Of a stretch of DNA of 17,047 nucleotides, positions 1 to 6,699 are shown piece by piece; positions within the stretch are counted from its first letter, which is position 1, and each line of letters starts with the position of its first letter. The notes under the pieces were generated by a model. That model had not been told where the DNA came from. It saw nothing but the letters and a program-made list of their open reading frames with translations, and ran no database searches. The position numbers were made by a program, and so were the translations under genes. The DNA is taken from NCBI GenBank assembly GCA_020061995.1, contig JAGUXE010000265.1:1-17047 (forward strand), written 5' to 3'. This stretch comes from Ignavibacteriales bacterium (lineage in GTDB: Bacteria; Bacteroidota; Ignavibacteria; Ignavibacteriales; Ignavibacteriaceae).

Positions 1-145
1 ATTAGCAGCAATTTATCCCGAAAAACATAACTACATATTTTTTGTGGCAAACGGTAAAGGTGGGCATATATTTGCTAGAACCTATTCCGAACATTTAAAA
101 AACGTAAATGAATATCGAAAATGGTTAAAAAATCAAAAAAAATAA
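1..145 (+). CDS. mltG: MltG-type endolytic murein transglycosylase, C-terminal end (partial)
   Basis: Codons run from base 2 to a TAA at 143-145, giving the last 47 residues of a protein whose start lies outside the window. The tail holds PEKHNYIFFVANGKGGHIF followed by a charged SEH-x-KNVNEYRKW stretch. This matches the conserved end of the YceG/MltG family (typically P-x-K-x-x-YLYFVA-x-G-x-GGH-x-F ... H-N-x-x-V). MltG is an inner-membrane enzyme that cleaves nascent glycan strands, leaving 1,6-anhydro-MurNAc ends and limiting strand length. The catalytic domain is not in the window, so activity cannot be judged. The gene overlaps the next lipoprotein gene by 25 bases in another frame, suggesting one transcript. 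The assignment rests on this short tail only. Confidence 0.75.
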   Translation, partial: LAAIYPEKHNYIFFVANGKGGHIFARTYSEHLKNVNEYRKWLKNQKK

Positions 146-1809
146 TTCTTCTTTCGGCAACTATTGCAAGTCTATTGATGATAGGTTGTGCGAATCAGTT
201 GCCACCCGATGGGGGATTAATCGATTTAATTCCCCCCGAGATAATTAGCGTAGTACCTGAATCGGGGACTGTTAATTATACTGAAAACTTCATTGAATTT
301 GAATTTTCTGAATATGTTGATAAAAGAAGTTTCAAGGAGGCAGTTTTTATCTCTCCATCAATTGAAGGAGATTTAGAAATTGAATGGAGTGGTACAGGTT
401 GCAGAATCTATTTCCCGGGTAAGTTAAAGAAAAATATTACCTATACCATAACCATCGGTACAGATGTTGTTGATTATAATAACAAAAATAGAATGTCTGA
501 ATCATTTAATCTTGTTTTTTCAACCGGGGATAAGATTGATTACCGCCGAATTGAAGGAACTGTCTATACTGAAAAACCAAATGGTATTATGCTGTTTGCT
601 TATAAGATAGAAAATCATGATACATTAAATCCTTCGATGGTTAAACCTGATTACGTTTCACAGTCAGGGGATCTTGGTCAATACTCAATTGCAGGTTTAG
701 CGAAAGGAAATTATAGAATTTTTGCTGTCAAAGATGAGTACAAAGACTTTCTGTTTCAAACTGAACAGGATATGATTGGTGTCCCTACACAAGATATTTT
801 TTTATCTGAAGAAGATTCAGTATTTGCAGGTTTGAATTTTTATTTATCAAAAATAGATACTTTAAAACCGAGAATCCTATCAGCAATAATGACCGACAGG
901 AATCATATTTTATTGGGGTTTAGTGAGGAGATTAATCTTTCAAATATTACGAGCAAAAACTTTTTTTTGATAGATTCAACCGAGAACAAAAGGTATCAAC
1001 CAAATTATATTTTTAAGGGGAGAACAAAAATTGATGAAGCGGTTATAACAATTTCAGACTCACTCTCTCTAACTAATCGAATATATCTTATACTTAATGA
1101 CGTTCAAGATATAAAAGGAAATATTAATGATTATGATTTTGTGGAAGTCACAGTAAATGATAAAATCGATACAACATCAATTTCGCTACTTTCAGTAGTT
1201 CCTGATAGAGGAAATGACCAAGTCGATTTTTTAAATACTATAATATTTTTCTCATTTGATGATGCGTTTGATTTGGAAACTGCTAGAAGAGGAATATTTT
1301 TTACTGATACTAGCAAGCAGAGCATTAAATTTGATGTAAAAAGAGTAGATGATGCCTCATTTTTTTTAATTCCTCAACAACAATTGAAGCCACAAAACCA
1401 TTACAGTCTCAATTTAGATTTTAAAAATTTCAAAGATGTTGCCGGTAATTTTATTGATTCTATTTATCTTCACAATTTCAAAACCTTTAACGGACAGAAT
1501 TTTACTGGTTTATCAGGAACAGTTGTTAATCTTGAGGTTGAAAGAAATCCGGTTTTAATACTTGAGGATAAAAAAGACAAAAAAAATAAATATCAACTAA
1601 ATCTTACTAAAGCAAAGTTTGATTTTGCCAGAGTAAAACCGGGGGAGTATAAAATATATTGTTTTTATGATGATAATAAAGATGGGGAATATACATTCGG
1701 TTTTCCATATCCATTTATTCCGGCAGAACAATTCTTTATTTCAACAGCTGATTTAAATTTGCCCCCACGCTGGTCGGTAAAAGATTTTGAATTTGTTATT
1801 ATAAAATAA
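121..1809 (+). CDS. Large Ig-like (Big_5/SbsA-type) domain lipoprotein
   Basis: This is a 562-residue exported lipoprotein. The N-terminus is basic (MVKKSKK), followed by a hydrophobic stretch and lipobox M-I-G-C with acylated Cys23. Next come a P-P-D-G-G linker and a first Ig-like domain (about 33-134) starting PPEIISVVPESGTVN and ending in a V-F-S-T-G strand, typical of Big_5. A transthyretin-like segment (about 140-245) and two more Big_5-like units (about 250-350 and 355-455) follow. The C-terminal beta domain (about 465-562) carries DDNKDGEY, a D-x-N-x-D-G loop that could bind calcium. Proteins of this layout are common in Bacteroidota and lack a proven function; a structural or surface role is inferred. 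The ATG at 121 lies inside the mltG end and has no clear ribosome site, so expression probably depends on upstream translation. A bidirectional hairpin lies directly after the stop. Confidence 0.75.
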   Translation: MVKKSKKIILLSATIASLLMIGCANQLPPDGGLIDLIPPEIISVVPESGTVNYTENFIEFEFSEYVDKRSFKEAVFISPSIEGDLEIEWSGTGCRIYFPGKLKKNITYTITIGTDVVDYNNKNRMSESFNLVFSTGDKIDYRRIEGTVYTEKPNGIMLFAYKIENHDTLNPSMVKPDYVSQSGDLGQYSIAGLAKGNYRIFAVKDEYKDFLFQTEQDMIGVPTQDIFLSEEDSVFAGLNFYLSKIDTLKPRILSAIMTDRNHILLGFSEEINLSNITSKNFFLIDSTENKRYQPNYIFKGRTKIDEAVITISDSLSLTNRIYLILNDVQDIKGNINDYDFVEVTVNDKIDTTSISLLSVVPDRGNDQVDFLNTIIFFSFDDAFDLETARRGIFFTDTSKQSIKFDVKRVDDASFFLIPQQQLKPQNHYSLNLDFKNFKDVAGNFIDSIYLHNFKTFNGQNFTGLSGTVVNLEVERNPVLILEDKKDKKNKYQLNLTKAKFDFARVKPGEYKIYCFYDDNKDGEYTFGFPYPFIPAEQFFISTADLNLPPRWSVKDFEFVIIK

Positions 1810-1834
1810 AAAGCTGTTCTATCTGAACAGCTTT
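1810..1834. terminator. Bidirectional rho-independent terminator between convergent genes
   Basis: A perfect 10-bp stem AAAGCTGTTC / GAACAGCTTT encloses a 5-base loop. It begins one base after the stop of the Ig-like lipoprotein gene and ends seven bases before the end of the namZ-like gene. Read on the minus strand it is followed by a strong T tract (TTTTTATTTTATAA). Read on the plus strand the tract is weaker (TTTAATATTTTATT). It can therefore serve both converging transcripts. Confidence 0.88.
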
Positions 1835-1840
1835 AATATT

Positions 1841-3070
1841 TTATTCGTAAAGAAAATATTTTTTTGCAATCGATCTAAATTTATCAATATCTTTATATAA
1901 GTAGTCTTTTATATCTTCATACTTCATTCGTTTGGTAAACAATTCTCTAATGTTCGATGTACCACAAACTTTATCAAACATAGCAAGTCTTGATTTATGT
2001 GCTAATTCAAATGGATTTTTATCAGGATATAATGAATGATGTACCTCCATAAAAAGAAACTGCAGACTCATCAAATTTACTTTTTCAAAATCATTAATAA
2101 AGAGTTGAACTCCGTGTAGATCTTTATCTTTCGAAGCGGCATAATAAGGTTTGAAAGAGATTGGTCTAAAGATTACACCCTCAATATTAAGTTCATTCAT
2201 TTTTCGGGCTAATAAATCTCCGTCAATCCATTCTGCTGCAAAAGTTTGAAATGGAATTGTGTAACCTACACCTTCAGAAATAACACCTAATTCACCAAGT
2301 ATTCCCGTTGAGACATAATACTCAGGTGATTCTTTATATGGAATATGAGGAGAAGTTAAAACCCATGGCAAACCTGTATTAGTGAATGTCATTTCTCGTT
2401 TCCAACCTTGCATTGAAACTACAGTAAGCTTGCATTGTTTACCATCTTTTAACATCTTTTCAGAGTTTAGAAGTTTTGCAAACTCCCCGATAGTTAATCC
2501 ATGAACGTAGGGGACATTAAATTGGCTGACAAATGAATAGAATCCATCCTCGACAAGATTACCTTCAATTTTATTTCCTCCTAAAGGATTAGGTCTGTCA
2601 AGTACAACTAATTCTTTATTATTCTCAGCAGCAGCTTCCATTGCTAACCCAAGTGTGCTGATATAGGTATATGATCGGCAACCGATATCTTGTATATCAA
2701 AGACAAGTACATCTATGTCATTCAACATATCAGGAGTAGGTTTCCTAGTTTTTCCATAGAGTGAATAAACAGGAATATTTGTTCGTTTATCGACATAAGT
2801 TGAAACTTCATCACCCGCTGAATAATCACCACGAACACCATGTTCCGGTCCGTATAATGCTGTCAATGTGAATGTTTTGTTTTCAAAAAAAATGTCTATT
2901 GTTGATTTTAATTTACTATCAACTCCGGTTGGATTTGTGATTAACCCGACTTTTTTTCCTTTTAAAATGTCAAATCCACTTGCTTCCAGTACTTCAACCC
3001 CGGTTTTCACTGATTGGGCTTGAGTTAGACTAATGAAACAGATAAGTAGAATAAATAGTGAATATTTCAT
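1841..3070 (-). CDS. namZ: NamZ-type (DUF1343) exo-beta-N-acetylmuramidase, exported
   Basis: This 409-residue protein begins with a signal peptide (hydrophobic stretch to about residue 18, probable cut T-Q-A|Q). The mature part has the DUF1343 hallmarks: KVGLITNPTGVD near residue 40, GPEHGVRGDYSAGDEV, IPVYSLYGKTRKPT, VFDIQDIGCRSYTYI and DRPNPLGG. Characterised members (NamZ of Bacillus subtilis and Tannerella forsythia) release N-acetylmuramic acid from the non-reducing ends of peptidoglycan fragments. Length is normal and all the motifs I know are present. Its ATG overlaps the stop of the upstream cyclodeaminase gene (ATGA, 3067-3070) and is preceded by GAGG at good distance, so it is the last gene of the hut operon and is probably translationally coupled. 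Periplasmic location is inferred from the signal peptide. No nagZ, murQ or other MurNAc-recycling gene is visible in the window. Confidence 0.85.
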   Translation of the reverse strand: MKYSLFILLICFISLTQAQSVKTGVEVLEASGFDILKGKKVGLITNPTGVDSKLKSTIDIFFENKTFTLTALYGPEHGVRGDYSAGDEVSTYVDKRTNIPVYSLYGKTRKPTPDMLNDIDVLVFDIQDIGCRSYTYISTLGLAMEAAAENNKELVVLDRPNPLGGNKIEGNLVEDGFYSFVSQFNVPYVHGLTIGEFAKLLNSEKMLKDGKQCKLTVVSMQGWKREMTFTNTGLPWVLTSPHIPYKESPEYYVSTGILGELGVISEGVGYTIPFQTFAAEWIDGDLLARKMNELNIEGVIFRPISFKPYYAASKDKDLHGVQLFINDFEKVNLMSLQFLFMEVHHSLYPDKNPFELAHKSRLAMFDKVCGTSNIRELFTKRMKYEDIKDYLYKDIDKFRSIAKKYFLYE

Positions 3071-3699
3071 TTGATCCTCATATTATTTATTAATCCGGCT
3101 ATTCTATTATTTGCATCTAATTTGATAGACTGATTGAGATTTTCTGCTTTAGTTAGAATTTCATTTCCTTTAACTCTATCATTTAATGAGGAACAATTAA
3201 TTACCACGTTAAGAAAGGCTCCTTCCGATGCAGTATTTACAAGACTAATAGCAACACTTATATCTGACATTGAGTTTTGATTACCAACTTCGCTTGCATG
3301 TATTAAATTCGGTAACAGACTTTTACAAGTATTAATAACCTCCAATGGAACAAGGGCGGCTTCAATTGTAGCATTTTCAATTGATTCCGTTCGCAATGAT
3401 TTCTGTTCATCAGTCTCTTTTGGAAGTTTGAAAGCAGCCATAACTTTATCAAATGCTTCGTTGTCCTTAATTGCTAAATCAGCAAAACGATTTTTATATT
3501 CTTCGAAAAGATGAAGTAAGTTTTTCATCGTTTCATCATGTTCGAGATATTTTTTCTTCCCGATAGTTAGGTTACACATCATCATTCCGAGTGAAGAGGC
3601 AAGAACTCCACACAAAGCAGCCACATTTCCACCCCCCGGTGTTGGTGAATTTGATGACAAATCGTTTATATATTCTCTAACTGATAAATCTAAATTCAT
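3067..3699 (-). CDS. Formimidoyltetrahydrofolate cyclodeaminase (FTCD_C/FchA family)
   Basis: This 210-residue soluble helical protein has the family signature SPTPGGGNVAALCGVLASSL (start about residue 18) and the following MMMCNLTIGKKKY. The family contains the cyclodeaminase half of mammalian FTCD and the bacterial methenyl-THF cyclohydrolase FchA. Here the gene sits directly after a formimidoyltransferase and hutI, so the expected reaction is 5-formimidoyl-THF to 5,10-methenyl-THF plus ammonia in the cytoplasm. Transferase and cyclodeaminase are separate polypeptides, unlike the fused animal enzyme. Start: ATG at 3699 with an AAAGGAG site just upstream in the 21-base gap to the transferase gene. 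Its stop overlaps the namZ start by four bases. The alternative, FchA cyclohydrolase, cannot be excluded from sequence alone but fits the neighbours less well. Confidence 0.83.
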   Translation of the reverse strand: MNLDLSVREYINDLSSNSPTPGGGNVAALCGVLASSLGMMMCNLTIGKKKYLEHDETMKNLLHLFEEYKNRFADLAIKDNEAFDKVMAAFKLPKETDEQKSLRTESIENATIEAALVPLEVINTCKSLLPNLIHASEVGNQNSMSDISVAISLVNTASEGAFLNVVINCSSLNDRVKGNEILTKAENLNQSIKLDANNRIAGLINNMRIK

Positions 3700-3720
3700 A
3701 AATTCTCCTTTCCAAATTGA

Positions 3721-4737
3721 CTAAATCATGTAATCAATAATTTTTTCTTCTTTTATAAATGGATTAAGTTGATTCAGACCTAATGATTCGATGGCAACTT
3801 CAACCAAAGACTTTTCATCTTTATACTTTCCATTTGAATAATAATCCCCAGCTTTTAATAAGGCTTCTAGGGGAACCAACCCGACAATCTCACTTCCGTT
3901 TACTTTAACCCCAAGCTTATCTGCTTCTTTTTTAGCACTTTCAAAAGCTAAATGGATTGGTGTTATTTGATAATTAGTGAGGTTCATAGATACTTGGGTT
4001 ATTCCATATTTCTCTAGTCTAACTCCCATTCCCTTAACGGCTTTTAATTTACCGACTTCACGCACAGTTTCACCGTTTATTTTTACAACTTTACCAAATT
4101 CATCACGTTTAGGTCTTCCTGATTCACGTAATACTTCTGCAATCTCTTTCGAAAATGTAACATCTTGAGAATCAATATTTACATTATAGGCGACAAGGAA
4201 AAATCTTGCCCCTGTAACTAACGCACCAAGTTTTTCATTGAAAATATTATTCCCATAGTCGGGGAGCCAATCCGGATCGTTCAACTTTTCCTTTAATCCT
4301 TCATATTCCCCCTTACGAATATCTGACAGGTTTCTTCTGTTTGCTTTTCGAGCAGCTTCTTCATAAAGATAAACCGGGATATTTAGCTTTTCAGAGATTA
4401 TTTGTCCGAACTCTTCGGCTATTCTTACACATTCTTCCATATTAGTATTTTTAACCGGAACAAATGGGACCACATCAATCGCACCTAATCGGGGATGTTC
4501 ACCTTTGTGATTACGCATATCAATATTTTCAGCAGCTTTTTCACATACTTTAATTGCTGCTTTGATGATACCGATTTCATTTCCGGCAAGAGTAACAACA
4601 ACGCGATTATAGTCTGCATCAGGTTCTAGGCTCAATAGTTTAGCATCTGTAATCTCATTCAACGAATTTTTAATTTGTTCAAAAGTATTTTCGTTTTTCC
4701 CTTCACTAAAATTTGGGACGCATTCTATTATTTTCAT
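3721..4737 (-). CDS. ftcD: Glutamate formimidoyltransferase (FTCD N-terminal type)
   Basis: This 338-residue cytoplasmic enzyme transfers the formimidoyl group of N-formimidoyl-L-glutamate to tetrahydrofolate, yielding glutamate and 5-formimidoyl-THF. The N-terminus KIIECVPNFSEGKN is the family opening. NHKGEHPRLGAIDVVPFVPV carries His81, which aligns with catalytic His82 of the animal enzyme. The second half has LGALVTGARFFLVAYNVNI and VSMNLTNYQITPIH, the two-lobed formimidoyltransferase fold. Length fits the stand-alone transferase without the cyclodeaminase domain, which the next gene supplies. The ATG overlaps the hutI stop (ATGA, 4734-4737), with GGAG five to six bases upstream inside the hutI end, so coupling is strong. 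Confidence 0.92.
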   Translation of the reverse strand: MKIIECVPNFSEGKNENTFEQIKNSLNEITDAKLLSLEPDADYNRVVVTLAGNEIGIIKAAIKVCEKAAENIDMRNHKGEHPRLGAIDVVPFVPVKNTNMEECVRIAEEFGQIISEKLNIPVYLYEEAARKANRRNLSDIRKGEYEGLKEKLNDPDWLPDYGNNIFNEKLGALVTGARFFLVAYNVNIDSQDVTFSKEIAEVLRESGRPKRDEFGKVVKINGETVREVGKLKAVKGMGVRLEKYGITQVSMNLTNYQITPIHLAFESAKKEADKLGVKVNGSEIVGLVPLEALLKAGDYYSNGKYKDEKSLVEVAIESLGLNQLNPFIKEEKIIDYMI

Positions 4738-5987
4738 AATTCTCCATTAATCTGATAAATAGTTTTTCCTTTTTTTATTACACGGGAACATAAATTTGTT
4801 CCGACTGAATAAATAATATTTGAATAATCATCTGTATCGAAGATTGCAAAGTCAGCAAATTTACCCGGCTCGATACTTCCAACTTGATTTTGAATTCCTA
4901 GTGCTTTAGCAGAGTTGATAGTATATGCAGAAATAATTTCTTCAAATGACATTTTCATTTTTAATGCAGCTAAGTTCATTATCAAACTCAAATTCTGAAT
5001 ATGAGATGATCCGGGATTGAAATCAGTCGCTAAAGCCACTATAGCATTATTGGTTATTAAATCTCTTACAGGAGCAAACTGATAATTTAAAAAATATGAA
5101 ACTCCGGGAAGTAATACGGCGACTGTTTCAGAATCGGTAAAATGATGAATATCTTCGTTTTGCAAAACTTCCAGATGATCGATGGAAAGTGGGTCAAACT
5201 TCATCGCTGAATTCAATCCACCGATTGAATTAAATTGCTCAGAGTGAAGCTTTACTTTCATTTTATGTTGTTTCGCTACTGTAAAAATTTTTTCAATCTC
5301 AGCGGGTGTAAATGCTGTTTTTTCACAAAATCCATCGCAAGCATTTGCCAAATTATTTTTTACAATGTATGGAATTAATTCATTAGTAAGTATATCAATA
5401 TATCCTCTTCTATCGGATTGAAACTCTTTAGGGATTGTATGTGCACCAAGGAATGTTGGAATAATATCAATAGGGAATTCTTCCTTGAGTTGATTAATTA
5501 CTTGCAATAATTTTACTTCACTTTCTGAGCTCAATCCATATCCGCTTTTAACCTCCAGTGAAGTTACTCCTTGTTCAATGAAACCAGTGATTCGTTTTCG
5601 TGTTAGCTCGGATAATTCTTCAAATGATGAATTTCGAACGGCATTCACAGTTGTAAGAATTCCACCCCCTGTTTGTGCTATCTCTTCATAAGTTGCACCC
5701 GCTACTTTCATTTTAAATTCGTTTGCACGTGAGCCCGCAAACAGTAGGTGAGTGTGACATTCCACAAACCCCGGGAGAATTACTTTTCCTTTAAGATTAA
5801 TAATTTCATCAGCAAAAATTTTTGTTGTTTCCGAATTAGGGATAATATCCTTTATTATATCATCTTCAATAATGATTGAGTGATCTGTTAATAGACCTAT
5901 TTCACTCATCTCACTGCCACGTTTGAAGTTTTTTTTGTTTGTATTAATCGTAAGGATTTGAGCCGGATTATGTAAGAGTTTAATCAT
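4734..5987 (-). CDS. hutI: Imidazolonepropionase (histidine degradation)
   Basis: This 417-residue metal-dependent amidohydrolase hydrolyses 4-imidazolone-5-propanoate to N-formimidoyl-L-glutamate, the third step of histidine utilisation. Metal-site residues are all present: H-T-H at 78-80 in GFVECHTHLLFAGSR, His248 in KLHSEQFN and Asp322 in ALATDFNPGSSH. EVKSGYGL and FLGAHTIP are further family motifs. Length is normal. The ATG at 5987 has no visible ribosome site. It overlaps the end of the SPOR lipoprotein gene by eight bases, so translation probably depends on that gene. hutH and hutU are not in the window and must lie elsewhere for a complete pathway. Confidence 0.95.
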   Translation of the reverse strand: MIKLLHNPAQILTINTNKKNFKRGSEMSEIGLLTDHSIIIEDDIIKDIIPNSETTKIFADEIINLKGKVILPGFVECHTHLLFAGSRANEFKMKVAGATYEEIAQTGGGILTTVNAVRNSSFEELSELTRKRITGFIEQGVTSLEVKSGYGLSSESEVKLLQVINQLKEEFPIDIIPTFLGAHTIPKEFQSDRRGYIDILTNELIPYIVKNNLANACDGFCEKTAFTPAEIEKIFTVAKQHKMKVKLHSEQFNSIGGLNSAMKFDPLSIDHLEVLQNEDIHHFTDSETVAVLLPGVSYFLNYQFAPVRDLITNNAIVALATDFNPGSSHIQNLSLIMNLAALKMKMSFEEIISAYTINSAKALGIQNQVGSIEPGKFADFAIFDTDDYSNIIYSVGTNLCSRVIKKGKTIYQINGEL

Positions 5988-6525
5988 TGTTAATAATTGT
6001 GTTTACTGAATCAGTAACTATTAGTGTAGTCTGAAAACCAAGTTGTCTTAATTTAAATCCAAGTTCATGAGCTGAAGTCGCATTGATATAATCACCGACT
6101 TTTACTTTATAAAATGGCGATTCATAATCAATATAAATGTTTTTGTGATTGGTTTTGAAATAGACAATACTTCGTAAACTATCAGCCTGGTTATAATTGT
6201 CAGTGGAAAGAATTTGCACTCTGAATCCTTTTTTTCTAACGTATTTCGTCTTTTTTGAAATCTCGTCATCATCCAAAGTAAACCACAAATTACTTTTATT
6301 AATCGTTTTTTGTGATTGTTTTTTTTGAATAGGGATTAATACAGTTTCTATATCTGTCTCATAACTTGTGAAATCAAAATCTTCTTCTAGATTCTGAGAT
6401 GGCGATGTAATAGTAATTTCAACTTTTTTTTCTGATTGCCTATTAAACCTATCATCGATAGAGGCTGAACACCCGATGTAAGAAATGGTGAAGGTTACTA
6501 AAAAAAATATGTAGAGTTGTTTCAT
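5980..6525 (-). CDS. SPOR-domain lipoprotein
   Basis: This 181-residue protein has a short hydrophobic signal and lipobox Y-I-G-C (Cys19). A polar linker (about 25-95) is rich in Ser, Asp, Glu and Lys. A C-terminal SPOR domain (about 98-175) begins GFRVQIL, continues with the short Q-A-D-S-L helix, then DYESPFYKVKVGDY and ends in a helix and LGFQTTLIV. SPOR domains bind peptidoglycan glycans stripped of stem peptides, often at septa. A lipid-anchored, peptidoglycan-facing role is inferred. It is the first gene of the five-gene minus-strand operon. Its ATG lies about 25 bases after a good promoter but lacks a Shine-Dalgarno sequence. Its functional link to hutI downstream is unknown; it may only share the transcript. 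Confidence 0.85.
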   Translation of the reverse strand: MKQLYIFFLVTFTISYIGCSASIDDRFNRQSEKKVEITITSPSQNLEEDFDFTSYETDIETVLIPIQKKQSQKTINKSNLWFTLDDDEISKKTKYVRKKGFRVQILSTDNYNQADSLRSIVYFKTNHKNIYIDYESPFYKVKVGDYINATSAHELGFKLRQLGFQTTLIVTDSVNTIINND

Positions 6526-6550
6526 GCTAAAAAGAGTTAATGCTGTTTTT

Positions 6551-6582
6551 CAAATATAAATAGAAAAAATACATCATTCAAA
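6551..6582 (-). promoter_or_regulatory. Bacteroidota-type promoter of the SPOR-hut-namZ operon
   Basis: On the minus strand the sequence reads TTTG (6582-6579), a 20-base spacer, then TATATTTG (6558-6551). This fits the primary-sigma consensus described for Bacteroidota (TTTG at -33, TAnnTTTG at -7, spacing 19-21) at every defined position. A start a few bases downstream would leave a leader of about 20 bases before the ATG at 6525. It is the only convincing promoter inside the window and also supports the taxonomic placement. Confidence 0.72.
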
Positions 6583-6636
6583 AAGTATGGGGGAAATTGT
6601 TGCTGAAAAGAGAGATAAATTGCAACATACATAAAT

Positions 6637-6669
6637 TTTAGGAAAAACAACAAAAATTAGTTAATTTTA
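6637..6669 (+). promoter_or_regulatory. Weak candidate promoter for the glgA operon
   Basis: TTTA at 6637-6640, a 21-base spacer and TAATTTTA at 6662-6669 each differ by one base from the TTTG / TAnnTTTG pattern. The position suits a leader of roughly 20-25 bases before the glgA ATG at 6700, and this intergenic gap must contain a promoter for the eight-gene plus-strand run. In such AT-rich DNA a match this loose can arise by chance. Confidence 0.3.
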
Positions 6670-6699
6670 CGCTGTTTAATCATAATCTTTTAGGTCAAA

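Noticed and set aside
1131..1325. Minus-strand open frame of 64 codons
   Set aside because: It lies wholly inside the Ig-like lipoprotein gene, has no recognisable domain or ribosome site, and is a shadow of the real frame.
3977..4168. Plus-strand open frame of 63 codons
   Set aside because: It is antisense to the well-supported formimidoyltransferase gene and shows no family features.
6526..6699. Small RNA, riboswitch or small gene in the largest intergenic gap
   Set aside because: I see only the promoter elements listed; there is no stable hairpin, riboswitch-like conserved core or short frame with a ribosome site.
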